DNA from: a virus
Reading direction: 5' to 3' (one strand)
Length of the DNA stretch: 64,000 bases
IMG/VR virus record: IMGVR_UViG_3300008952_000006
Span: 109,035 to 173,034 of that record
The notes beneath the pieces are model-generated. The model had not been told where the DNA came from. It worked only from the letters and a program-made list of their open reading frames with translations, and did no database searches. This document shows positions 53,049 through 61,573 of the stretch, piece by piece. Position numbers and translations under genes: made by a program. Position 1 is the stretch's first letter; each line of letters begins with the position of its first letter.

Positions 53049-53423
53049 TTAAGAAGCGAGAAGAGCGCCAAGGCCTCCAGCGCCAAGAGCGCCACCGCCT
53101 GCAACCAAAGCTTTTTGTTTTGTGGGCAACTTCTTCCAGCTCTTGTAGGCCTTACCGAGCATTTTATTACCTTTTGTCCCAATAAGGGATTTTTTAGCAG
53201 CCCGTGCTTTCAAGAGTTTGCGCAGCAAAAGTGCCGTGCCTCCAGCGCCAACAAGAGCGGCTGCGCCGCCCATAAGCTTGCCCTTGTGCTCCTTCATAAG
53301 CTCAGGCCCTTTTTTCATCGGGTTCCTTTTAAGTTGCTCAAGGGCAACCCGGGCTCTCATCATTCGACTAAGTGCTAATTTTTCTTTTCCCTGCTGTGCG
53401 CGCAGCAAATTTTCAAGGTTGCT
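53049..53423 (-). CDS. Small basic late protein with two glycine-zipper segments
   Basis: 124 residues from ATG 53423, which has GGAGGAG 8 bases upstream; an open frame to 53477 lacks a ribosome site. The tag variant is KEKLA at 14-18. Two Gly/Ala hydrophobic segments lie at about 51-68 (LMGGAAALVGAGGTALLL) and at the end (ALVAGGGALGAGGLGALLAS), separated by a basic stretch. The same ending occurs in the partial gene at 63901-64000. The pattern fits membrane insertion by glycine zippers. Confidence 0.55.
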   Translation of the reverse strand, partial: SNLENLLRAQQGKEKLALSRMMRARVALEQLKRNPMKKGPELMKEHKGKLMGGAAALVGAGGTALLLRKLLKARAAKKSLIGTKGNKMLGKAYKSWKKLPTKQKALVAGGGALGAGGLGALLAS

Positions 53424-53498
53424 CATTATAATAACTCCTCCGAAGTAATTAAGGCTGGGTGCCTTATTATGCAACAATCTGTCATGACAACATAGGCT
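53424..53498 (-). promoter_or_regulatory. Largest gap of the late operon; weak promoter candidate
   Basis: 75 bases between the 69-residue gene and the 124-residue gene. On the - strand TTGTCA (revcomp of 53485-53490) and TAATAA (revcomp of 53464-53469) are 15 bases apart, a short spacer, so a sigma-70-type promoter is only possible. An inverted repeat TAAGGC/GCCTTA (53450-53455 and 53461-53466, 5-base loop) overlaps it; no T-run follows on either strand. Confidence 0.25.
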
Positions 53499-53708
53499 TT
53501 ACTTAGATGCTTTCACAATATTTTTCAATGACACACCCTTAGTAACAAGAAGAGTCTTCTTGTTTGAGCCCAAACCAAAAGTTTCTTCAACTAAAGCTGT
53601 GTCATTATCCATAATAAGCATATCAGGATTACCCTCATCAGGGGAGCCCTGATCGGGCAATTCCTCATTAAGCTGTGCGTCTACTGGTGTTTGTAATTGT
53701 GAAGTCAC
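53499..53708 (-). CDS. Small acidic protein, unknown
   Basis: 69 residues, GTG start in a 4-base overlap with the hub-like gene stop, preceded by GAGGAG. The N-terminal half is acidic and Pro/Asp-rich (LPDQGSPDEGNPD); the C-terminal half is basic and hydrophobic (KKTLLVTKGVSLKNIVK). No family is recognised. Its position directly after the hub-like gene suggests a tail accessory protein. Confidence 0.5.
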   Translation of the reverse strand: MTSQLQTPVDAQLNEELPDQGSPDEGNPDMLIMDNDTALVEETFGLGSNKKTLLVTKGVSLKNIVKASK

Positions 53709-56700
53709 CCGGTCTCCTCAAGGTCAGCGATGTGACTATCGTCATATGTCCCACCTATGTTTCTAAAACCCTGGCTTCGCAGGGCATTAACGTATGATAC
53801 AACTCTTTGATATCTTAACGAGCGAGGGTCCAGCTTGCTGTCAATGGGCCTCGCGGGCACTGATGGCTCGTCAGTCAATCTGGTTAAGGTCTCAGCAATT
53901 AATGGTTTGCCGTCCACCCCAATAAAATTAGTATAGTCCCCGTAGGCATCGCCATGAAACCCACGTGTAAACACAGGCTTACCAGCGTCATCTACACGGT
54001 CGCCCCCGTACTGCCAAGGGCCTTTGAGTCCCTCTGAGCTAAAGTCCGTCTTTATCTTTAGATAGGGGTTCTGGTTCCCCATTACGTCTAATAATGTCGC
54101 GAACTTTCTGTCTACATACCCATCGATAAACTTGTCTGTATTAGCGCCAATCTCTTTTAGGGCCAGCCAAACATCAGCAAGCTGGTCTGCTGCGCCAGCA
54201 GCGGAAGCGGATGCTGTTGTTAAATCGAGGGGGATTCGGATCTCCTTGTACTCTGTTCCTCCCTGAACGGAAAAAGGAACCGCTACAGTTGTCCCAAGTT
54301 GGAAGTCCTCGTTCTGCGGGTAATCATCTGCACTCACCCCGCTTACAAACTTGATTGGGGGGTCGTCCACAATAGAGTTGCAGCCATACATTTTCTGGTA
54401 ATACTTTGGCCCGATATTCTTTGGGTTGTATATATTGGAAAACCAGGGGGGTAATACACTGGCCTCCCAGGTAAACTTGACATCATGAGACTTTGTGCTG
54501 GAGGAGCGGTAGTCCACAGTAACCCAAACTTCTGGGTACTGAAGGCTCTGGTCTGGTAGAGGGGAGTCTTTGGTTGGTAAATCATCTATTAAGTTCGCCC
54601 CACTGGCAAAGGACCAGCCGTCGTAACCATCTCCGTCCACAGCCCTGACCCGATACTTCAGCTTGGGGTTGTATCTGTCCCCTAAAATCCTTTCTGGGGC
54701 GTCTGCGTTATCAGTGTCAGCCACCAACCTCCCAGAGGCTGTCTTGGACACGACAAGGGTCGTAAACTTGCCTAGGGGCTTCCAAGATGTCTTAGTCTGA
54801 GATCGTTTAGCGTTTATTAGTCCGTCGTCATCCGGCTCCCCAAATAAGCCCGCTGTTTCATTGTGCTCGCGACACTTCACGAGAGATATCAAGGTCTGCG
54901 CTCCGCCCGCCACATCAATCACGTGTGTTATCCCTGCAACCATACCTATATAATGGGTTCCTTTTGGCGGCATAAGCCCAGCGAGCCCAGAACCACCATC
55001 CGTAGATTCAAGGGGTTGAGGCTCATTGGCTGTAATCGAGTAAACGTTATTCCCATCCGGGTCAGCAACGGGGGGAGAGTCTTCGTCCCCTGTCCAAGCC
55101 AAAATGCTACTCTTTGCCTTCAAGGGGTCTAAAACCAGCGCGGGCATGCCTACAACGATCTGCGGAGAGTATTTACAAGTCACTTCCATTGTTCGGGTGC
55201 TGTATCTAGCGGAAACAAACATATAGTTAGCTGCCCGCTGGAGGTGGGGTTGGGGCGAGAACTTAGCCTCACCACTAAACTCCACGTCATCGAACGGTTG
55301 CGTACGCTTGCCTGCATCGATTTCCTGTTGGGCGACCTTCCGTGCTTCCGCAAGACCCTTTGTATGCAGCGTTTTAAATATGTCTGCGTCACCCAGGCCA
55401 ACAATGGAGGGAATAATCCCTGTCCATTTCTCGTGGTTCATTAAAAATGATGCGCCTTTCTTGACTGCTTGGTCGGCGCTTGTATTAGAAGGGCCACCCA
55501 GAATGGCAGAATTTGGTGAGAAGTAGCAGTCCTTCTTGTTTCTGCCGCTTTCTGTCCTTCCGTGTAGCCACAGCCGAGTAATCTCACTCATCCAGTTACG
55601 GCTAAAAGAGATAGACTGGATGTGATCGGGGAATAAAACATTACATTTAGGCGGCGGGACCATGAATAAATCAGGGTGGAAAAACGTAGTCAGGAGTCGA
55701 TCTCGTAACTCTACCGCAGTACGCTTAGTCTTGTAGGTCTTGCCCGTAAGGGAATTTAACATCCCGAGAGCTTCTTCTAGTAGTTTACGGATTTCGTAAT
55801 ATGTTTCGCGGTTATGCCGCAGTATGGTGGCGTTTTCAAGAGCCGCATCAGCATTGTAAAGCGCCGTCTTGCTTATAAATTTAATCTTGCGGTACGCCTC
55901 GTACATGCCTGCAGCCAAATTCCGAGCCTCTTCAGCTTTCTGATATATCTGCTGTACTTTATCGGCGCGTTTTTCCCAGTACACGTTGTTTGTGTCAACG
56001 CTTTTCTTCATCAAAGCGTCGTACCGCTTATTGCCTTCGATAAATAGCGGGCCCTTCTCGGAAAACCCATGTTTAAACCACTCAGTGTTTGACCCTATCC
56101 CACTAGACATGATGCCGTCTTTTATATTCAAGTCATCAAAGGCTTTATGGGTTGCTACATCAATGGCCCCATTTTTCTCGTAGAGCATAAAGTCTCTCTC
56201 GAACGCAATGGAGACTTCCCCGCGCCGCTTCTTCGTGTCCGACGTCTGTTTATTGGCAAGCTCGTAGGTTTTCTGGAGGGCGTTCTCTAGATTGTAAAGG
56301 TAGTCACCCTTCTTGAATTTCCCACCACCAGTCGCAACAGCAACATCAGAGTAGACAGTATCCCCATCGGAAAAGTAAGGGGGAGCCGATTGGGAGTTCC
56401 AAACGTGGTAGATCTTCCCCATGAGCATATTTAAAAACTGTATGAAGGTCGCTGTGTACGTAGCTTGTTTAGAAACACGTAATAAGTACTTCTTAAAAGA
56501 CTTGCTTGCTGTAAATGTGGCTGAGGTGTCGTCTTCGGAAGACGCTCCGACCTGCCTTGTTAACTTAAGACGGACCTCTGCTTGGCTCATGAAGTCGTTA
56601 CACCCAAGAAACTTCTTATCTGCGTCTGGAGAGAAACACCCCGTAGCAGACTCGAGAAGAGAAAAGATCCCCCCGAGCAAGCCGGGTACGTTTGGCATAG

Positions 56701-57295
56701 ACGAAGGTTTGTTCTGCAGCAAGTAAAGGAGGTCTTTTGAGTCGTCTACCTTGCTTGTTCCCCGGTAGAGCTGGGTCGCGCCAGAAAAAATAGCAGTTTT
56801 ATAAGCATTGAACACACTCGAAGACTTCTTTCCCCAATAAAGACGGCAGTTAGCCCAGTAACTAGTGTGGTCACGGCACCCGAGGAGAATCTCGCGGCGG
56901 CTACCAACCTTTTTGAAGCTGTACCCCATCACTTCCCCAACAAAGAGGAGCTTCCAGTTTCGCCAGTCGTTCTTATCCGTTAATAGGACACTCTCACCGG
57001 CCTCTTGTGCCGCAGCCTGTTGGTCTGGCGTTGGTCTTTTTTGGGAGCCGTAGGCCCGTTCATCGCGGTCGTTGAGTCCATGCTGGGTGCCAAGCTCGTA
57101 ACGGGAGTCAAAGTAGAACACATGTACAAGAGTTCGAGGCAGGATCTTGTGGACCTCATCTACAGCTGGGATAGTTAGCGTAGCCGTACCAGAGACGTTC
57201 ACTCCGCAAGAGACCTTTACGGAGGTGACATCTACCTCAACCCCCTCTAAAAAGAGACGGACGCCTAGGTATCTTCCCTGTACGCGACTATCCAT
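53705..57295 (-). CDS. Probable baseplate hub protein (gp27/gpD-like)
   Basis: 1196 residues. The first ~70 residues (GVRLFLEGVEVDVTSVKVSCGVNVSGTATLTIPA then LPRTLVHVFYFDS) and residues ~115-145 (WKLLFVGEVMGYSFKK, REILLGCRDHTSYWA) form the double-barrel start typical of tail hub proteins of the gp27/late control D class. A later NYMFVSARYSTRTMEVTCKYSPQIVVGMPALVLDP segment is also hub-like. Between and after are large helical and beta inserts, making it about three times the usual length. It should sit at the centre of the baseplate, at the end of the tube. Confidence 0.6.
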   Translation of the reverse strand: MDSRVQGRYLGVRLFLEGVEVDVTSVKVSCGVNVSGTATLTIPAVDEVHKILPRTLVHVFYFDSRYELGTQHGLNDRDERAYGSQKRPTPDQQAAAQEAGESVLLTDKNDWRNWKLLFVGEVMGYSFKKVGSRREILLGCRDHTSYWANCRLYWGKKSSSVFNAYKTAIFSGATQLYRGTSKVDDSKDLLYLLQNKPSSMPNVPGLLGGIFSLLESATGCFSPDADKKFLGCNDFMSQAEVRLKLTRQVGASSEDDTSATFTASKSFKKYLLRVSKQATYTATFIQFLNMLMGKIYHVWNSQSAPPYFSDGDTVYSDVAVATGGGKFKKGDYLYNLENALQKTYELANKQTSDTKKRRGEVSIAFERDFMLYEKNGAIDVATHKAFDDLNIKDGIMSSGIGSNTEWFKHGFSEKGPLFIEGNKRYDALMKKSVDTNNVYWEKRADKVQQIYQKAEEARNLAAGMYEAYRKIKFISKTALYNADAALENATILRHNRETYYEIRKLLEEALGMLNSLTGKTYKTKRTAVELRDRLLTTFFHPDLFMVPPPKCNVLFPDHIQSISFSRNWMSEITRLWLHGRTESGRNKKDCYFSPNSAILGGPSNTSADQAVKKGASFLMNHEKWTGIIPSIVGLGDADIFKTLHTKGLAEARKVAQQEIDAGKRTQPFDDVEFSGEAKFSPQPHLQRAANYMFVSARYSTRTMEVTCKYSPQIVVGMPALVLDPLKAKSSILAWTGDEDSPPVADPDGNNVYSITANEPQPLESTDGGSGLAGLMPPKGTHYIGMVAGITHVIDVAGGAQTLISLVKCREHNETAGLFGEPDDDGLINAKRSQTKTSWKPLGKFTTLVVSKTASGRLVADTDNADAPERILGDRYNPKLKYRVRAVDGDGYDGWSFASGANLIDDLPTKDSPLPDQSLQYPEVWVTVDYRSSSTKSHDVKFTWEASVLPPWFSNIYNPKNIGPKYYQKMYGCNSIVDDPPIKFVSGVSADDYPQNEDFQLGTTVAVPFSVQGGTEYKEIRIPLDLTTASASAAGAADQLADVWLALKEIGANTDKFIDGYVDRKFATLLDVMGNQNPYLKIKTDFSSEGLKGPWQYGGDRVDDAGKPVFTRGFHGDAYGDYTNFIGVDGKPLIAETLTRLTDEPSVPARPIDSKLDPRSLRYQRVVSYVNALRSQGFRNIGGTYDDSHIADLEETG

Positions 57296-57297
57296 GA

Positions 57298-57699
57298 CTA
57301 CTGCCCCGGGGCCATTTGGGCGGCGTCATAACTCGGCATCTTGCCCCTAACTTTTGTGGGGACCCTTTCCCTTATCGCAGGAGCTGCTGGGAGCGTTGGG
57401 AGGCTTGCAGAAGTGCTGCGGGCTCGAGGTGTTTCGTGAGTCAGTAAGAATTGGATGACCTTGTTCTGCAAGGCGATAGATTGCTCGAGGGTGCCAATCC
57501 TGGCGGCTAACTCATCTACATCTTCTGTAATATTCCACATAGCGCCTTGAACAGCGTCGTAGCCCTTTCTATTGGCCTTCTCGCTCTCCACAATAGCGCC
57601 TTCATTGGGTGTGTACCGGTTTATCACCGCAGTACCAAAACCAGCAAAGGCCGTTATTAGTGCTAATATTATTGCTGTAGTGTTTTTATCAAATTTCAT
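57298..57699 (-). CDS. Membrane-anchored coiled-coil protein
   Basis: 133 residues, ATG. Residues ~8-26 (TAIILALITAFAGFGTAVI) form an N-terminal transmembrane anchor, followed by a helical stretch (DELAARIGTLEQSIALQNKVIQFLL) and a Pro/Arg-rich tail. This layout matches inner-membrane spanins or membrane-bound phage proteins, but no outer partner gene is embedded or adjacent. The function is undecided. Confidence 0.55.
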   Translation of the reverse strand: MKFDKNTTAIILALITAFAGFGTAVINRYTPNEGAIVESEKANRKGYDAVQGAMWNITEDVDELAARIGTLEQSIALQNKVIQFLLTHETPRARSTSASLPTLPAAPAIRERVPTKVRGKMPSYDAAQMAPGQ

Positions 57700-57704
57700 G
57701 CAGG

Positions 57705-59222
57705 TTACTCGTCAAGGCTAAAGGTTTCCGATTGCTGTAAGGCGGAATCAACCGGGCCAAGATGTACCATAGTAGCAGTAGTAGGACTAGCGGATCGGAA
57801 TACCGAGCTATTTTTACCATAGCCAACACCGCTTTCGTTTAACGCCCCGATCCCTAAACCATAAATAACACGGTCTAAGCTGCCAACCTTGAGGGCGTCG
57901 AGCATATTAAACTTTTTAGAAGGGTCACCAATCCAGTTAGCGCTAGTTTCACCGGGAACGGCTGTGCCGCCGCGATATCTTGCGGCTTTGGCCGAGCTGC
58001 CCTTGTCCATCCTGCCCACAATCTGACCAATATAACCAAACCACTGGTTAATCTCCCCGTGCTGGAACCCTGCTAAATCCTCTGCTGCGGTGACTGCATG
58101 GTTAGTCCAGTACTTTGTGGTTTGCCATGCGAGAGAGGTTGTATAGCTATTTAAGAAAGTCATGGCTGCTGCGTCAGACTGCAGTAGGGCGTAAGCCCCC
58201 TGCTTGGCCGCTGCGGCTGCCCCTGCTGCGGTCTTCCCCACAAAAGAGGAGAAAGCGGGGTTTGCCGCACCGCCAGCTTGTTTGGCAGCAGCGTTACCGA
58301 CGATGCCCAGACCGTACGCGCCAAGGTACTCGATAACACGATTACGCCGGTCTACAGTCTCCCTTGTCGCAACTAGGTCTAAGTCAAAACCACCCCGAAT
58401 CGTGGCGATCTTAGCGCTCTTGTTTAGCAAGAAATTGCTCTGTGCCGCAGTATTAATGTAGTTAGTTACATAAAAAGTAAATTGGAAGGTCATGGCGTTG
58501 GGGCTGTCCGATAGCTCCGCTGCTGCTGCGTTAATAGGATAACCTTCAACAATAATGTCGTCCCACCCAATGTACACACGCGCATTACGCTCAATAAGTT
58601 TAGTAGCACGAAAAAACTTATCCCAGTTCTCCCAAAACACAGCGCGCCAATTATAGTCCGCAGTGTTCATCAAGATGCCACGGAACTCCAAGGCTCTGGG
58701 CCTCTCCCCAAAAGCATATATGTAGGTATCACCAAAAGTCTCGACCACTTGCGTCTTCTCTATGCGCTGCTCACGGACAGACTGTAAAATCCAATCCGTC
58801 CAAGCGGTGGATGCGGGCGCGCCTGATGCATTGTCTGTAGCATCGTCACTAGCCGATGGTTGGAGGAGCCCCGAGGGGTCCGCGCCGCTCAAAAGGCCAT
58901 TTGAGTCTCTTAGGGCCGGGTCGGTAAACGGGCTCGTTCCGATGTCTGTCCCAAGCTTGTTGAAAACCATAACTGGTGTTCCATCTTCTCTGAGAACCTG
59001 TACAAAGGCGTGTGTGTTTGGCTTGGCGGTGATGCCCCGTGTTGGTCGGGAAACCTCTGCGATGTCATCGAAGTTCGCGCGTTGTGATTGAGCAAGCTGC
59101 TTGTCCGCGTACTCTTGCTTTGAACGACCTTGAGCCCTGTAGTCGGGAATGTAACTGGCGACCTCTTCCCCTTTACCGATAAAGGCGTCTGGTTCCACAA
59201 GGCAAAGTGCTTTTGATGACAT
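57705..59222 (-). CDS. Tail/baseplate protein
   Basis: 505 residues, GGAGGAG 4 bases before the ATG. Residues ~155-265 (VVETFGDTYIYAFGERPRALEFRGILM, ATKLIERNARVYIGWDDIIVEGYPI, MTFQFTFYVTNYI) are strongly beta and resemble tail-tube or tube-initiator folds that sit above the hub. The second half is Ala/Gly-rich and helical. It precedes the membrane protein and hub-like gene in transcription order, which fits a tail-end role. The family is not identified. Confidence 0.6.
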   Translation of the reverse strand: MSSKALCLVEPDAFIGKGEEVASYIPDYRAQGRSKQEYADKQLAQSQRANFDDIAEVSRPTRGITAKPNTHAFVQVLREDGTPVMVFNKLGTDIGTSPFTDPALRDSNGLLSGADPSGLLQPSASDDATDNASGAPASTAWTDWILQSVREQRIEKTQVVETFGDTYIYAFGERPRALEFRGILMNTADYNWRAVFWENWDKFFRATKLIERNARVYIGWDDIIVEGYPINAAAAELSDSPNAMTFQFTFYVTNYINTAAQSNFLLNKSAKIATIRGGFDLDLVATRETVDRRNRVIEYLGAYGLGIVGNAAAKQAGGAANPAFSSFVGKTAAGAAAAAKQGAYALLQSDAAAMTFLNSYTTSLAWQTTKYWTNHAVTAAEDLAGFQHGEINQWFGYIGQIVGRMDKGSSAKAARYRGGTAVPGETSANWIGDPSKKFNMLDALKVGSLDRVIYGLGIGALNESGVGYGKNSSVFRSASPTTATMVHLGPVDSALQQSETFSLDE

Positions 59223-59223
59223 G

Positions 59224-59445
59224 CTACTCCTCCGATTGGCCCGCCATCGCTCGTGCGGCGGACAACCCTAGTGATGGCCCGTCAGGGCCGAAGATATCAC
59301 TAGTAATAATACGCCGTGAGGGGACAATATCGGAGTCTTCCTCTATAAAAGATTCCGGGTTGACCACTTCGCCCTTAGCGAGTCCTACCCCGCCCTGAAT
59401 TAATTCCATCTCATCACGCATAGCTGCAAGTATTTCGGCATTCAT
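59224..59445 (-). CDS. Small acidic protein, unknown
   Basis: 73 residues, ATG with AGGAT 8 bases upstream; its stop ends one base before the next start. It has an acidic helix (AEILAAMRDEMELIQ), then FIEEDSDIVPSRRIITSDIFGPDGPS. No family recognised. The tight spacing supports expression with the tail gene. Confidence 0.5.
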   Translation of the reverse strand: MNAEILAAMRDEMELIQGGVGLAKGEVVNPESFIEEDSDIVPSRRIITSDIFGPDGPSLGLSAARAMAGQSEE

Positions 59446-59461
59446 AGTAATTTATCCTATG

Positions 59462-61375
59462 TTATTTAAGAGCCCCCGGGCCCATTAAGATTGGTCCGCC
59501 TTTTACGGGTAGAAATGCCCCGACCAGCGCCATTCGATCCGTGATCGCCGTGATGGCCGTCACTCGGTTTTTCTCTATAATCTCCACCATAAGAAGGAAC
59601 TGCAGCAGTGGGTCGTAATTACCGCTCTCTAGCTCTATTTTTAGCTGCGCAACACTGAGACCGAGCACCATATTGATGGCATCCGTAATTGGTGGGGGAA
59701 GGTGTGGGCGCGGATCCTCTGGCACTTTCTTCCCCCCTCCTTCCTCAGGGTCTACAAAAACAAAATCTTCTGGCAAGGCGAGCCTAAGTGCGCCAATAAT
59801 AGTATTATTGTCTTCTCGAAGCTCCGTAGTGTCATCGAAGTCGTCAGCAACAAATGCCCACGTAACAGTTACTGCGGGGCCTCCAGCCAAACCACCAGCA
59901 AAGTGAGCCCAATTGCTTGTGTCTATAGCAACCACGTGGCTCTCACCAGCTTTAAGGGACGGTATAACGACGGCGTCGTACGGGGCTTCCTCAAAAGCTA
60001 CGGTGCTTTCCTCTGGAATAAGTAGGAGGGGGGCCACTAGCTCCATGTTTATCCAGACAGCATGCCAGTCAAAGCCGTCAAAGCCTTCGGAGTCTACTGT
60101 CCCAACATTTGTGATCGTAACCTTGACAACAGGGGCTTCGTAACCCTCGAGGTCCACATACTCAAAATCACAGGTTAAATCAGGACCGAAAATCGGCTTC
60201 TTGTCCCGTTCCAGGTGACTCAAGAGGAAAGCAGGGAGAATGGGCTCCGCGACTGTTTTAGGAGCCGCTTTCGCAGCAAGAACGCCTTCGAACATCTCCT
60301 GTAAGCCCTCTTTGGTAGTGGAATCGGTCACGGCAATTCCGAGCCTCTTCATTACATTACGCATCTTTAAAGAGAACGTGTCAGCACTGACTGGTTTATC
60401 CACGGGCGTGTAGGTTGGTAATACAGGTTGTGTGCGCGTGGGCACGCTTTTCTTGTCTCTTTTTAGCCCTGTCCCGTGAATGTGAGCAGACCGGCCCTTT
60501 AGTAAGAGGAGGAAGTCTGCATACTCATCATTACTTAGCCCATAAAAGGCAGCCCGATCACTGTCGGTGGGGGGACTGTCGCCCTTAGGAAAAGGTATCT
60601 TCCCGAAAGGTACACCAGGATAGTTATCAGAAAGGTGCTTCTGGACCTTTTGAATGTTTAGTGGTGACGGTAACCTTTTCTGGGTGAGCCACTGATAGTC
60701 ATTAGTAGTAATCTCGCCGTTCGCAACTGCAGATAAAGCTAGGATGCCTAATTCCACTTTAGAAAACGCTAATTCTGTTCGGTAACTATGGTGGCTCCGC
60801 GCACCATCCTCGGTTAAAGCGGCTACCAATGTTGCGCGCTCCGCGCTGTACCCAGCAGATAAAGAAGTGATTACATCCTTTGAGCCAGACAAGCTTAGTA
60901 GCGCTTTTGCGTCCCCGTAGGTGATGTGGAGCTTAGCGTTAAGGCCTGCCCCGATAGCGGCCACAAGTGGGTCTTTAGCCTCTAGCCCGAGTCCCTCTAA
61001 GGCAGCCGGGAATACTCCAGGCCCTAATGGAGTCGAGTCCGGGATAACCGGCCCGCTAGGAGGGGGATCTTTTGGTTTGCCCCCCACGCTCAACGTAAAG
61101 CTACCGCCAGCCGCTGCGCCCCCGGCCTCCGCCAAAACTTCACCGGTATCGTCACGAACCATAACGAAAGACGATTCATTAATAAAATCCCCCTCGCCAA
61201 AGGTCCAGGCGTAAGTGCCTGTGGCCAACTCAAAAGAATCCGACCCCGTACCACCCGCCTCCAGAGTGTGGGCAGCGACCTCTACCCCACCAGAATCAAA
61301 GACACGGACATACTGGCCTTGCCAGCCATCGTCGAAGGCGTCCGTTTCGTTGATGGTAACGGTTATTTTTGGCAT
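59462..61375 (-). CDS. Virion protein with CARDB-like domain
   Basis: 637 residues. An N-terminal beta module (MPKITVTINETDAFDDGWQ at the start, DGGVEV-like strands to about 95) leads to a helical central part (about 120-370). A CARDB-like domain lies at about 400-530: PVVKVTITNVGTVDSEGFDGF, a loop with PSLKAGESHVVAIDT, TVTWAFVADDFDDTTELREDNNT. CARDB modules occur in secreted and surface adhesion proteins. A helical end follows. No enzyme motif is seen; it is probably a virion surface protein. Confidence 0.6.
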   Translation of the reverse strand: MPKITVTINETDAFDDGWQGQYVRVFDSGGVEVAAHTLEAGGTGSDSFELATGTYAWTFGEGDFINESSFVMVRDDTGEVLAEAGGAAAGGSFTLSVGGKPKDPPPSGPVIPDSTPLGPGVFPAALEGLGLEAKDPLVAAIGAGLNAKLHITYGDAKALLSLSGSKDVITSLSAGYSAERATLVAALTEDGARSHHSYRTELAFSKVELGILALSAVANGEITTNDYQWLTQKRLPSPLNIQKVQKHLSDNYPGVPFGKIPFPKGDSPPTDSDRAAFYGLSNDEYADFLLLLKGRSAHIHGTGLKRDKKSVPTRTQPVLPTYTPVDKPVSADTFSLKMRNVMKRLGIAVTDSTTKEGLQEMFEGVLAAKAAPKTVAEPILPAFLLSHLERDKKPIFGPDLTCDFEYVDLEGYEAPVVKVTITNVGTVDSEGFDGFDWHAVWINMELVAPLLLIPEESTVAFEEAPYDAVVIPSLKAGESHVVAIDTSNWAHFAGGLAGGPAVTVTWAFVADDFDDTTELREDNNTIIGALRLALPEDFVFVDPEEGGGKKVPEDPRPHLPPPITDAINMVLGLSVAQLKIELESGNYDPLLQFLLMVEIIEKNRVTAITAITDRMALVGAFLPVKGGPILMGPGALK

Positions 61376-61385
61376 GCCTGATCCC

Positions 61386-61571
61386 CTATACGCTTAAACG
61401 CTCTTCTTGAACTTGCTTACGCAATTCTTTACATTGTGCGGCTACTGTCTGTAGTGTCTTTCGTACCCTACCACCAGCGGCGTTGTTGCCATTACCATGT
61501 TTTTTTGCGTCAACCAGTCCTTCGGTCAATAACGCGATCATATCATCAATTTGCTGTTCTGCTGTTTTCAT
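61386..61571 (-). CDS. Hc1-like (histone H1-like) DNA-binding protein
   Basis: 61 residues, ATG with AGGA 7 bases upstream. The pattern GNNAAGGRVRKTLQTV followed by CKELRKQVQE (about 27-56) matches the Gly-Asn-x-Ala-Ala-Gly-x-Arg-x-Arg-Lys helix of the Hc1 family known from Chlamydia and other bacteria, where it compacts DNA. The acidic N-terminal helix (about 1-20) and the length also match minimal members; the Lys-rich tail of chlamydial Hc1 is absent. It lies among virion genes, so it may condense phage DNA in the head or host DNA after entry. Confidence 0.65.
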   Translation of the reverse strand: MKTAEQQIDDMIALLTEGLVDAKKHGNGNNAAGGRVRKTLQTVAAQCKELRKQVQEERLSV

Positions 61572-61573
61572 CT

